A stretch of DNA of 64,000 nt, taken from the NCBI GenBank assembly GCA_023429135.1, contig JAEYWD010000111.1:1-64000 (forward strand), written 5' to 3'. Shown here piece by piece: positions 7,301-15,126 of this stretch. The notes beneath the pieces are model-generated. The model made no database searches, was not told the origin of the DNA, and saw nothing but the letters and a program-made list of their open reading frames with translations. The DNA comes from Bacteroidota bacterium (GTDB lineage: Bacteria > Bacteroidota > Bacteroidia > Bacteroidales > JAAUTT01). The position numbers and the translations under genes are program-made. The stretch's first letter is position 1. Every line of letters starts with the position of its first letter.

Positions 7301-10156
7301 TTTGCCGATTCGGTAATTACGGAAACAAACTGGCTCAGGGCTTGGCAATACGATCTTGCTCAAAAACAAGCTAAATCGCGGATCTACAACAATCCTGTAA
7401 AAACTGACCCTGGCTTTGGCCGGATGAAATTATACTACCCTCCTCTTCCTGGCAGATTCACCAAAAATATCATTCTGTTTAATTATGATAATTCTGAATT
7501 TGTAAGAGTTTACGGAAACACGGAGTTATTTCACCAATTAGCGCCAGGCCTTTACAGAGCTGTAATCCTGGACAATAACAATGCTTATCTGGAATCCGAC
7601 TCGCTGGCTATTCTCGCCAATGGACTGAACACCTTTACCATTCCTGCAAACTGGAAGGATCCCGATTCTGTTTCACTCAGAATAAACCAAATTATTCAAA
7701 AGGTCAGCAGTACAATCACCAACACCAGTTACGAAAATAAAACCAGATGGCAATCGGTTAATACAACCTATCTGCAAAAAAATAACATCACACTGAAAGG
7801 GCAGAATGTAATTGAAGGCATTATTAAAGACCCCACTACCGGAGAACCACTTCCCGGAGTAAATATAGTTGCGGAAGGAACAAATATAGGCACTACTTCC
7901 GATATAAACGGATATTACCAGATAGATGTACCTCCAGGCACAGGTAGCCTGACATTCTCTTTTATTGGCTATGTCAGCGAAAGGGTACCGATAGGATTAT
8001 CCAGAATTATAAATACAACCCTCACGCCTGATATTCAAAGGTTGGAAGAAGTGGTGGTTGTTGGATATGGCACCATGAAAAAAAGTGAACTCACAGCGTC
8101 GGTAAGCACAATTCAGGTACGAGGATTATCAGGAAGAGCGGCAGGAATAAATACCTCAGCAATTTATGGAAGCAGAGCTCCTGAATTAATTGAATCGAAA
8201 GGCGCCCTGAGCGACAAAGCATTAAACGATACCGAATTTATGAATAGCCTCAACAATGCATCATCACTCCGCTCTAACTTTAACGATAATGCTTTCTGGC
8301 AACCCGCTTTAATAACCGATAAAAACGGTGAAGCAACTTTCGAAGTAACTTTTCCCGACGACATTACCGCATGGAAAACTTTTTATGTGGCTATGGGTCG
8401 CAAAAAAGGAGGTTCGCTTCAATCGGTAGTAAATGCCTTTAAACCGGTTGCGGCCAGTCTCGCGGTTCCACGCTTTTTAATTGAAGGTGATAGTTCAGTG
8501 TTGATTGGCAAAGTAACAAATTACAGCAACGACACCCTTAAGGCAGTATCACAATTCGTAATTGCAGAAAAAGCTCAGAAGGAAAGCAATTTTCAACTCG
8601 TAAATTCCCATATCGACAGCATGACTGTGAAAGCTATGACCAAGGATTCTATGACTATCACTTATAAAGTAATTCCCGAAAAGGGAATAAAAGACGGAGA
8701 AAAAAGAACAATACCCATCCTGAAAAGGGGATCGCTGGAAACGGAAGGAATTTTTAAAACGCTAACCAGAGACTCAACATACGAATTTATAATTCCTGCC
8801 CACTATACCGAAGCTAAGCTGTTTCTGGATGCAGACCCGCTGAACATTATCCGCGATGAAATAAGGCACGTTCACAATTATGGTTACCTGTGCAACGAAC
8901 AGGCAGCCTCCAAACTTAAAAGCCTGCTGGCCGAAAAAACCATCTGCAAATACCTGAACACACGATTTGACCTTAACGGCAGTGTTAAAAAACTGATAAA
9001 CAGATTGGAGTTGTCCAGAAATTTCGAGAATCTCTGGGGATGGTGGAAAGACTCTGAAGAGTCTTTGTGGATAAGCCTGCATGTTCTGGAAGCCCTTTTC
9101 CAGGCTGAGAAAGAAGGCTATGCGGTTAAGATACCCAGGGAAACCATTCAGCAATATTTATTGTCGCGATATCCGGCATATTCACCTGAAGATAGAATAA
9201 GAGCTCTGAAAATTTTATTACAGATTAACTCTGAGAATAAAATTAAATTCGATTTGGAATCAATTTTGAAGAAGAACACTTTGAGTTTTGCAGCAAGACT
9301 CGAAGCTATCGAGCTTTTGCAAAAAACAGGAAATAAAATTGACCTGGATACACTTCTGAAACAAAGGAAAGAAACAATGTTTGGCAATTATTACTGGAAT
9401 TCGGACAGTTTTGATATTTCGAAAAGCTATATTCAGTCTACCCTGAGTATGTACCGTATTATACGGAACGACAGTACTAATTTGGATTATTTGCCTAAAA
9501 TAAGAAACTTTTTCATTGAGGAACGTAAAAGTGGTAATTGGCGAAACACTTATGAGTCAGCAAGGATAATTGAAACAATTTTGCCGGATATGCTGGGAGA
9601 CAAAAAGAAGTTGACTGATCCATCTGCCTTCATCCATATTAACGGAAGTTCTTTAAGAGTCGATAGTTTCCCTTTTCGCACAACTTTGAAAGGAAGCGAT
9701 ACGGTAAAACTAAGCATTAATGGCGACTTCCCTGTTTATGCCACCTTGTTCAGGAAATGGTGGAACACCCAACCGTCAGCAATCTCAAAAGGATTTAGGG
9801 TAAAAACTTACTTCGAGGATCATATAAACACATTAAAAGCAGGCAATCCGGTTAAACTTTTTGCTGAAATTCATGTTTTAAAAAGAGCTTCGTACGTTAT
9901 GGTGGAAATTCCGATTCCGGCAGGATGTGGCTACGAGGTGAAAGGCCGGCAAAATATATGGGAGGTTCATAGGGAGTATTTCAAAAACAAAGTTTGCATT
10001 TTTTATAAAGATTTATCAATTGGCAATTACAAAGCTGAAATTGAACTTCTGCCACGGTTTAATGGTAAATATACAATAAACCCGGCCAAGGCCGAATTGA
10101 TGTATTTTCCTGTATTTTTTGGCAGAAATGAAATTCAGAATGTAATAGTTAATTAA
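4391..10156 (+). CDS. alpha-2-macroglobulin-like protein with embedded SusC-type CarboxypepD_reg module
   Basis: This is a very large exported protein (about 1,921 aa). The chosen start gives a basic N-terminus and a hydrophobic stretch ending FCPLQAQ, a good signal peptide; an upstream in-frame ATG (4334) does not. Residues about 285-390 contain an MG2-like macroglobulin domain (TIFRPGDTVKWKAYV). Residues about 1138-1225 form a carboxypeptidase-regulatory-like domain (GIIKDPTTGEPLPGVNIV, TSDINGYYQIDVPPGTG). It ends in LEEVVVVGYGTMKKSEL, which is the hallmark of SusC N-termini just before the TonB plug. From about 1300 the A2M core follows (FWQPALITDKNGEATFEVTF). YGYLCNEQAASKL (Cys near 1501) resembles the C-x-E-Q thioester motif of bacterial A2Ms. 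Such proteins are proposed periplasmic protease traps; here the SusC-like segment sits where the bait region would be expected. Function is inferred. Confidence 0.85.
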   Translation: MKILLSTLKYHNLFNRNNKSRFLLIILILYAGFCPLQAQDIRTSRKTSYYTYVYRLTDNEARKIYKFNLTKIKQSYFHTMVDSFPTDSVYRKKLENGHYLYLHAEGNQMKFKLASQSNVDVKIMNNSSDFVLYITDNKRVTAPNALVTIDNKKLKYDFSTGTYRLKHANVKGFLTVSHEGLSSFYYITRKKNNSALARTSRKVFYQTPLKYIAVPVVLTAYLPLDVYRLAVHQRRSGWIYFISQPFYDIVHSISWQQPEGFIEKIANRFNTPSRTYGYMAFNKTIFRPGDTVKWKAYVADRKKRPVKNELTLQLHDFNFTKNIALGKVKNTRPGVFHGSFVLADTMELKIDANYILFLSSRRYSLSGNFRLEDYELKNTKYELLALRNLHYAGEHNLLTLKGTDENDLVLADARAKIIIVPEEVEKTFQSRVFIPDTLWKHDLALNPSGNTEIEISADIFPEANFSYRVIADFLNSSNEHVTKDLKLRYCFNEDILKISFINDSVRFGRTINGVPVAGKGSISFFKLNDVISQIETDLPYTCGISPFVTRYEVTSGKNTAFKEVMNEPSLVECFSERDNDSVRFAVSNPRNLPLTCFVYNLNREVFRGSGDLRSFALPNQSEKNYYLSVHYIWNNTVVSENYEVPLKTSVLSITSDQPEYIYPGQKVTIKLKVTDYTSKPVEGADVLAYAMTAKMPRAGLPVLPDFETRKKQKELINEFFLKQDKINYSNNSIQMDWKKWNPLMHMDSITYFQFLYPEKGMFTCAFPMENPIIGYISPYVVQNGRIQPVYCIYVNNRIIYSHFSNINIPYVFAVPAGKINLRIRIPGAELIADNLYIEAGRKYVMSFDKDTVNQLVKIIKKPKYLTNYELNWVKYNLMAIDNNSMHNYAYLMQGNRLFPINKGENNYRSYTMVGPLNQSDYRYVVPGNFSIQESFEPGYRYNFKNGVVKMKSITPKEMQCYYFNAVPPEHFADSVITETNWLRAWQYDLAQKQAKSRIYNNPVKTDPGFGRMKLYYPPLPGRFTKNIILFNYDNSEFVRVYGNTELFHQLAPGLYRAVILDNNNAYLESDSLAILANGLNTFTIPANWKDPDSVSLRINQIIQKVSSTITNTSYENKTRWQSVNTTYLQKNNITLKGQNVIEGIIKDPTTGEPLPGVNIVAEGTNIGTTSDINGYYQIDVPPGTGSLTFSFIGYVSERVPIGLSRIINTTLTPDIQRLEEVVVVGYGTMKKSELTASVSTIQVRGLSGRAAGINTSAIYGSRAPELIESKGALSDKALNDTEFMNSLNNASSLRSNFNDNAFWQPALITDKNGEATFEVTFPDDITAWKTFYVAMGRKKGGSLQSVVNAFKPVAASLAVPRFLIEGDSSVLIGKVTNYSNDTLKAVSQFVIAEKAQKESNFQLVNSHIDSMTVKAMTKDSMTITYKVIPEKGIKDGEKRTIPILKRGSLETEGIFKTLTRDSTYEFIIPAHYTEAKLFLDADPLNIIRDEIRHVHNYGYLCNEQAASKLKSLLAEKTICKYLNTRFDLNGSVKKLINRLELSRNFENLWGWWKDSEESLWISLHVLEALFQAEKEGYAVKIPRETIQQYLLSRYPAYSPEDRIRALKILLQINSENKIKFDLESILKKNTLSFAARLEAIELLQKTGNKIDLDTLLKQRKETMFGNYYWNSDSFDISKSYIQSTLSMYRIIRNDSTNLDYLPKIRNFFIEERKSGNWRNTYESARIIETILPDMLGDKKKLTDPSAFIHINGSSLRVDSFPFRTTLKGSDTVKLSINGDFPVYATLFRKWWNTQPSAISKGFRVKTYFEDHINTLKAGNPVKLFAEIHVLKRASYVMVEIPIPAGCGYEVKGRQNIWEVHREYFKNKVCIFYKDLSIGNYKAEIELLPRFNGKYTINPAKAELMYFPVFFGRNEIQNVIVN

Positions 10157-10206
10157 AGATGCACTAACTACTACATGTGTGTTCAGTTGAAAGGCTGAAT
10201 AAAAAG

Positions 10207-10249
10207 GCCCTGGCAAAGAAATTTGTCAGGGCTGATTTGTTTTTGTTTG
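10207..10249 (+). terminator. rho-independent terminator of the macroglobulin-like gene
   Basis: The arms GCCCTGGCAAA and TTTGTCAGGGC (one G-T pair) enclose a GAAA loop. TGATTTGTTTTTG follows, 50 bases after the stop codon. Confidence 0.75.
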
Positions 10250-10347
10250 TCCACAGTCGTCGGACCTCGGACGACAGACAACAACCAGTACAAGTTGTAA
10301 AAAGCCGCCTCTGTAGAGCGTGGACCGTGGTCTGTCGACTAACTTTA
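10250..10347. repeat. dispersed intergenic repeat, GTCCACAGTC...GTCTGTCGAC type
   Basis: The left part reads GTCCACAGTCGTCGGACCTC with GGACGACAGACAACAACCAG after it. The right part reads GTGGTCTGTCGACTAACTTT. Related left and right parts bracket the spacer at 24859-24983, and left parts recur near 28221, 42928 and 43999, so this is a repeat family of the genome. Confidence 0.6.
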
Positions 10348-10351
10348 TTCC

Positions 10352-10882
10352 CTATTGCCGTATATAGGTTCTTGCTTCACCTGGATCATTATAATCCTGA
10401 TCGTTGTTATAATCTGATTTAAAGGTAATTTCGCCTCCATTTACTTCATATTCCATTTCGTAGGTTTCGGGTGTTTCAAAAGCCTCCATGAATTCTTTAA
10501 ATAATTCATCAGTAGATTTTAAATATTCAATTTGCCCGGTAGGGAGCTTAGTAATTGGACTCGTTGCTGCAATACCCGCTTCGGTAATTTTGATATTTAA
10601 CTTTTTCTCACTCGTATTAAACGTACCTTTAAAACCAATATAATTAACCCATTGATTGGTATTGGGGTTTTTTATCTGAACTATCTGTTCGAATTTCCCA
10701 CTGGAAAGTATTATCAGTTCTTTCATCTCCATGGATGATATTCCATCGCTTAAAGCACCTATTGTAACCCATGTTCCCACATAATCTGGGTCAGGATCAT
10801 CTTTCTTACAGGAAGAGAAAACAACAGCCATAAGAGCAATAAAGAACAAGGACTTAACCATGGAGGAAATTTTGAAATTCAT
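10352..10882 (-). CDS. small lipoprotein, lipocalin-like
   Basis: This is a 176-residue predicted lipoprotein: the hydrophobic stretch SLFFIALMAVVFSSC ends in a lipobox Cys followed by the KKDDPDPD linker typical of Bacteroidota lipoproteins. The mature part begins YVGTWVTIGAL and then alternates short beta strands and turns (ELIILSSGKFEQIVQI, YIGFKGTFNTSEKKLNIKI). This resembles the small lipocalin-like domains common in this phylum. A second start at Met8 (MVKSLFF) is possible. No ligand or partner can be named. It converges on the macroglobulin-like gene and lies downstream of the amidase gene on the same strand, with about 120 bases between them. Confidence 0.7.
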   Translation of the reverse strand: MNFKISSMVKSLFFIALMAVVFSSCKKDDPDPDYVGTWVTIGALSDGISSMEMKELIILSSGKFEQIVQIKNPNTNQWVNYIGFKGTFNTSEKKLNIKITEAGIAATSPITKLPTGQIEYLKSTDELFKEFMEAFETPETYEMEYEVNGGEITFKSDYNNDQDYNDPGEARTYIRQ

Positions 10883-11001
10883 AATGAAAGAATTAGGTAT
10901 ATTACTTAAACAAATGAATCGTTAATTATGCCATAAAAATAGGCTTTCTCTTCAATTAAATACAATATTTTTAAGCCGTTGCCAAAAGATTTAACAAACC
11001 A

Positions 11002-12615
11002 TTAAATTCCAGTGGCAAATTCGGGCTTCTTCCTATGTTTGGCAGTCTGTTCAAAAGCAAAGGCACACTTAAGCAATTGAGGCTCGCTCCATGCTTTTCC
11101 AATAAAAGATACACCAACAGGCAACCCCTCTATAAAGCCGGCGGGAACAGTAATATTGGGATAACCTGCACAGGCTGCGGGAGTGGAACTACCCCCAAGA
11201 TAACGGTCGCCGTTGATCAGATCTGTTACCCAAGCCGGCCCTCCTGTGGGTGCGATAATCACATCGAGGCTACGGCGACGCATAATGGAGTCGATGCCCG
11301 ACTCGCGCGAATATCTTTTTGTATTTGCCAAAGCCTGAAGATATCTAGCATCGGTCAACGGGCCTTTCCGGTTAGCTTCAATAAGTAATTCCTGTCCAAA
11401 GTATCTTAACTCTTCGTTGGCTTGGTCGGTATTAAATTTAATTAGGTCCTCAAGTGTTTTAATTCCCACCTCCGGCTTCATACCGGCAAAATACTTGTTC
11501 AGTCCGTCTTTAAATTCATATAACAGAACCTGGAATTCGGATTCTCCACTTTCTTTTACAAACTCAATATTGGCCGGGTCGATTATATTGGCTCCCAAAC
11601 CCTTCAGGGTAGTTATTGCATTCTCCATAAGTGCATCCACCCGCTCATGAAACCCAAAAAAATTGCGGGCAACACCAATTCTCACTCCCCTTAAGCCTTC
11701 GTTTACCAAATATTTGGTATAATCGGAAAATACTTTCCCTTCCGATTCCAGTGTTGCAGGATCATTACTATCCGATCCGGTGAGTACCCCCAGCAGAATA
11801 GCAGCATCGGTTACGGTGCGAGCCATCGGACCTGCCGTGTCCTGCGACTGCGAAATGGGTATTATTCCTGACCGGCTGCATAAGCCAACGGTAGGCTTAA
11901 TACCAACCAGTCCGTTAATTGACGAGGGACAAACTACCGACCCATCGGTTTCGGTGCCTATCCCCGCCACACAAAGATTGGCCGAAACTGCCACACCTGT
12001 ACCAGAACTCGAACCACACGGGTTACGGTTAATCATATATGGGTTACGCGTTTGTCCGCCTCTTGCGCTCCACCCGCTGGAGGAACGGTTCGACCGGAAA
12101 TTGGCCCATTCGCTCAGATTGGTTTTGGCCAAAATGATGGCACCGGCTTCACGAAGTTTCGTTATGATAAACGCATCTTTTTGAGCAATGTTTTTTGCCA
12201 GCGCCAGCGATCCGGCAGTTGTAGCCATTTTATCTGCGGTATCGATATTATCTTTAACAACTATGGGAATTCCATGCAAAACGCCTCTGAGTTTTCCCGA
12301 TTTTCTTTCCGCATCGAGTTGCTGAGCTATTTTAACTGCATCGGGATTGATTTCGATAATACTATTCAGCCCGGGGCCTTCTTTATCAATATCCTGAATT
12401 CTTTCAAGATATAAATTCACAATATTTTCGGAAGTGAACCTGCCCGATTCAAGCCATCCCTGCAATTCGGTAATAGTTACCTCGTCCAGCTCCGACTCGT
12501 AACTCGTAACCTGTTTTATTTCTTTTACAGGACCTGGTTTGCATGAATTAATAAATGGTACAGAAACAGCAGCTCCTCCCAGAAGTGATGATAAAAGAAA
12601 TTTCCGGCGCTCCAT
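11002..12615 (-). CDS. exported amidase (amidase signature family)
   Basis: This is an amidase-signature enzyme of 537 residues that would hydrolyse an amide bond to acid and ammonia or amine; the substrate is unknown. The Ser-cisSer-Lys machinery is visible. The catalytic lysine is near 121 in HGIPIVVKDNIDTA, the cis-serine is in NPCGSSSGTG (near 203), and the nucleophile is near 226 in GTETDGSVVCPSS. The N-terminus MERRKFLLSSLLGGAAV carries a twin-arginine-like signal, and INSCKP looks like a lipobox, so the enzyme is probably exported folded and possibly lipid-anchored. This separates it from cytoplasmic GatA, which has a similar core. It probably has its own promoter. Good confidence in family, low in substrate. 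Confidence 0.88.
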   Translation of the reverse strand: MERRKFLLSSLLGGAAVSVPFINSCKPGPVKEIKQVTSYESELDEVTITELQGWLESGRFTSENIVNLYLERIQDIDKEGPGLNSIIEINPDAVKIAQQLDAERKSGKLRGVLHGIPIVVKDNIDTADKMATTAGSLALAKNIAQKDAFIITKLREAGAIILAKTNLSEWANFRSNRSSSGWSARGGQTRNPYMINRNPCGSSSGTGVAVSANLCVAGIGTETDGSVVCPSSINGLVGIKPTVGLCSRSGIIPISQSQDTAGPMARTVTDAAILLGVLTGSDSNDPATLESEGKVFSDYTKYLVNEGLRGVRIGVARNFFGFHERVDALMENAITTLKGLGANIIDPANIEFVKESGESEFQVLLYEFKDGLNKYFAGMKPEVGIKTLEDLIKFNTDQANEELRYFGQELLIEANRKGPLTDARYLQALANTKRYSRESGIDSIMRRRSLDVIIAPTGGPAWVTDLINGDRYLGGSSTPAACAGYPNITVPAGFIEGLPVGVSFIGKAWSEPQLLKCAFAFEQTAKHRKKPEFATGI

Positions 12616-12682
12616 ATGTAGTTTTTAAGGGTTCCCTAAAATAAGTGATTTTTATTGCTAAAGTCAATACCCAGGAGAGCAT

Positions 12683-12868
12683 TTAAAGTTTCGATATAAT
12701 ATCTCTTACTTCCTGATTCGTTTTTTTTAATTTATAAGCTACCATGTGTATAAAATCCGACTCGTCGCCGCCACGATCGTGAAGGTCGGACATCGTTAAC
12801 TGGGGAAACATCCGAATAAGCTTAATTCGTATGGAGTGCCAATCCTGATGAAACGATTTGCTGTTCAT
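12683..12868 (-). CDS. CsbD-like small stress protein
   Basis: This small 61-residue protein (MNSKSFHQDWHSIRIKLIRM..., ending TNQEVRDIISKL) has the pattern of the CsbD/general-stress small proteins of Bacteroidota. It has a W near the start, a basic helix, FPQLTMSDL, then an acidic GGDESDF turn and a final K-rich helix. The frame stays open further upstream to 13090. That extension is compositionally unlike the family and would run into the divergent AraC gene start, so the internal ATG is taken. It shares a roughly 220-base spacer with the AraC regulator. The family is only weakly characterised. Confidence 0.6.
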   Translation of the reverse strand: MNSKSFHQDWHSIRIKLIRMFPQLTMSDLHDRGGDESDFIHMVAYKLKKTNQEVRDIISKL

Positions 12869-13088
12869 TTTACATCTTATTAATAATAAATAGATAACAT
12901 AATAGAAGTTATTTCTGTTCACGAAATGATGATAATAGTGGCTCAAAGAATGGGCTGATAATGGCAAACACGGACCTGCAAAATTACTGGCCCATGGCAA
13001 CTCGTTACCAGCAACCCGAAACCGATTAAAAAAATTGTCAATTGATTTAATTTTTTGATATTTGAGGAGGGATAAATAACAGCATTCC

Positions 13089-13973
13089 ATGAGCAGCTAC
13101 TTTAAATACCTTACTCATAGCCAGGAAGACACAAACAGCGGCTTCTATCTTACAGTTGGCGGCCATGCCAAGGTATTGCCCGGGAAAGAGTATCCGCCCA
13201 AAGGTCACCCTTCAGGGTACAACTTTAATTGGGAGAAAGGTAGAATTTTGCAGGAATACCAGATTAATTATATTACTGAAGGCGAAGGTATTATTGAAAC
13301 CAACGAAGGGCAGTTCACGATACAGGAAGGTTCGGTAATTATTTTAAAGCCCAACTCCTGGCACCGGTATCAACCAAATAAAGATACAGGATGGACTGAG
13401 CATTACATTGGTTTTAACGGAGAATTTGCCTCCCGAATTTTCGAAAACTTCGACACATTGCAGAATTCGCCCTTAGTTCAGATTGGTTTTCAGGAAAAGC
13501 TCATCGAAGAGTTTCATAAAATTTTCAATTTTATCAACAGCGAAAAACCGGGGTACCAACAAATCTGTTCCGGTTTGGTGGTTTACATTCTCGGGATGAT
13601 TATCTCGCTTAAGAAGAACGAAAATTTCAGAAGCAGCGAAATTGAAAAGACGATCCAGAAAGCCTGTATGTTTATCCGCGATAACTTTAACCAGAACATC
13701 AACATTGAAGAGCTATCCAAAAACCTCAACATCGATTATTCGGTCTTCCGTAAAGCATTTAAAAAATACACCGGGTTATCGCCGGTACAATACCATCTGT
13801 CGTTAAGGATGCAACAGGCAGCTTATTTGCTAAACAACTCGAATCAAAGCATAAAAGAAATAGCTTTTAATCTTGGGTTTGGCAGCGTTTTCTATTTCAG
13901 CAAATTATTCAAGGAAAAGATGCTGCTCACACCAAGCGAATTCCGGGAGAAGTCGGCTAAGGAGGCGGAGTAA
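13089..13973 (+). CDS. AraC family transcriptional regulator
   Basis: This is a 294-residue regulator with two domains. Residues about 30-130 form a cupin-type AraC effector-binding domain (ILQEYQINYITEGEGIIETN, GSVIILKPNSWHRYQP). Residues about 195-290 form the double helix-turn-helix (NINIEELSKNLNIDYSVFRKAF, then SIKEIAFNLGFGSVFYFSKL and TPSEFRE). Such proteins usually sense a sugar or related ligand and activate a nearby operon. No carbohydrate operon is directly adjacent; the ribose-type operon begins 2.8 kb downstream on the same strand, and a link is speculative. It is transcribed divergently from the CsbD-like gene. Confidence 0.9.
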   Translation: MSSYFKYLTHSQEDTNSGFYLTVGGHAKVLPGKEYPPKGHPSGYNFNWEKGRILQEYQINYITEGEGIIETNEGQFTIQEGSVIILKPNSWHRYQPNKDTGWTEHYIGFNGEFASRIFENFDTLQNSPLVQIGFQEKLIEEFHKIFNFINSEKPGYQQICSGLVVYILGMIISLKKNENFRSSEIEKTIQKACMFIRDNFNQNINIEELSKNLNIDYSVFRKAFKKYTGLSPVQYHLSLRMQQAAYLLNNSNQSIKEIAFNLGFGSVFYFSKLFKEKMLLTPSEFREKSAKEAE

Positions 13974-13974
13974 G

Positions 13975-14057
13975 AGTCCATAGTCGATGATTCATAGCAA
14001 ATACAAAGAGCAATTAGTCGGGATTTTGCTTGTATTCACTGTATTCGGCTATGGACT
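13975..14057. repeat. long inverted repeat after the AraC gene
   Basis: AGTCCATAG at the left end is matched by CTATGGACT at the right end, with further partial pairing inside (GCAAATACAAA against CTTGTATT). It lies between convergent genes and may act as a terminator for both. The sequence style resembles the GTCCACAGTC repeat family. Confidence 0.5.
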
Positions 14058-14076
14058 ATCGACCAACGTCTATCGA

Positions 14077-15000
14077 CTACTTAATATTCCCCAGCTTCAC
14101 CTTTACATTATTCACCACAACTTTTTGGCTTTCGATCTGCTTTACCTGATAATCCTGGTCGACAACATTCTTTTTTATCGATTCCTGATCTTCGAGAATT
14201 GACTTTTTGTGATTATCGAGTTTTTTGTGATAAGATGAATTATCGCTAATGAGGCGTTTCTGATTTTTGTTCTCTTCTTTCAACCGGTTGTTGTACACGG
14301 TATATTCGGGAGAATTAACGGCCAAACGCGATAAAGAGTCGTTCAACATTTTCAGGTTCTTGCTTGAGCGCTCCTGGTCTGTCATATTGGTGCGCAACAG
14401 CGACTCCATCTCACTTACACCGGCTTCGGAGCGGACTATGTTTTTCTCCAGCACAACTTTTCTATCCTTTAAACTAACAAGCTTTTCTTCGAGATCTTTG
14501 AGTTTCTTGTCTTCGCGGGCCAATTCGGCAGCTACTGCATCCTTGTAACATCCAACAGCAAAATTGCGAACATACTTTTTGGTGTTCGGATAAATATCGC
14601 CCAACGTTTGTTTGGAGATAAAAGCAGAGTCGAGCTGAAAAAAGGCAGTAAACTGAACACCACCACTGGCATTTACAACTGTAGCAATTGTGGATATATA
14701 TTTATTCGAAATATCGGTTAACACGGCCCTTTCGGCAAGATATTCGCCCGCCTTGAACTCGTACTTCACTTTATAATCCTTGCTTTTAAACACTTCACTG
14801 TTCTCGTTGCGCATATATTGCCCCCACTTTTTCGAGACCATGTCGAGGGTTGCATCTTTGATAAAAACACTAAAACCCGGCTGAGTGCCTTTTGATGTAG
14901 GTTGATTCACATCTTTCACCTCAATAATTTCCTGGCCCAAAACGCCGGTACACCAAAAGGCAGTTACAATAAAAGCAGCAATTCTCCAATTATTCTTCAT
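14077..15000 (-). CDS. exported coiled-coil protein of unknown function
   Basis: This protein of 307 residues is not recognised. The N-terminus MKNNWRIAAFIVTAFWCTGVLGQ is a clear signal peptide with cleavage after LGQ or LG. Residues about 25-150 are a mixed domain with SVFIKDATLDMVSKKWGQYM and a Gly-rich strand ATVVNASGGVQF. Residues about 155-300 are long charged helices (KLKDLEEKLVSLKDRKVVLE, LLRTNMTDQERSSKNLKML) with heptad spacing, predicted as coiled coil. It is probably a periplasmic structural protein. It follows the next hypothetical gene on the minus strand at about 125 bases, so co-transcription is possible. Confidence 0.7.
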   Translation of the reverse strand: MKNNWRIAAFIVTAFWCTGVLGQEIIEVKDVNQPTSKGTQPGFSVFIKDATLDMVSKKWGQYMRNENSEVFKSKDYKVKYEFKAGEYLAERAVLTDISNKYISTIATVVNASGGVQFTAFFQLDSAFISKQTLGDIYPNTKKYVRNFAVGCYKDAVAAELAREDKKLKDLEEKLVSLKDRKVVLEKNIVRSEAGVSEMESLLRTNMTDQERSSKNLKMLNDSLSRLAVNSPEYTVYNNRLKEENKNQKRLISDNSSYHKKLDNHKKSILEDQESIKKNVVDQDYQVKQIESQKVVVNNVKVKLGNIK

Positions 15001-15126
15001 AACTCTGGTAATTAAGTTTTGTATGGTTTACAGAACATCCGCGAGGATGCCTCCCCGGTTAAACGTGGTTAGACGTGAAGGGTAAAAAATTCCGACACAA
15101 ATGAATTATCTGAAAATGTGTCAGTC

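Noticed and set aside
12869..13090. N-terminal extension of the CsbD-like protein to 135 residues
   Set aside because: The extension is unlike the family, Cys/Tyr/His-rich, and overlaps the start of the divergent AraC gene. It is probably spacer.
13987..14202. 71-codon frame between AraC and the coiled-coil gene
   Set aside because: It lies over a long inverted repeat and the end of the minus-strand gene.
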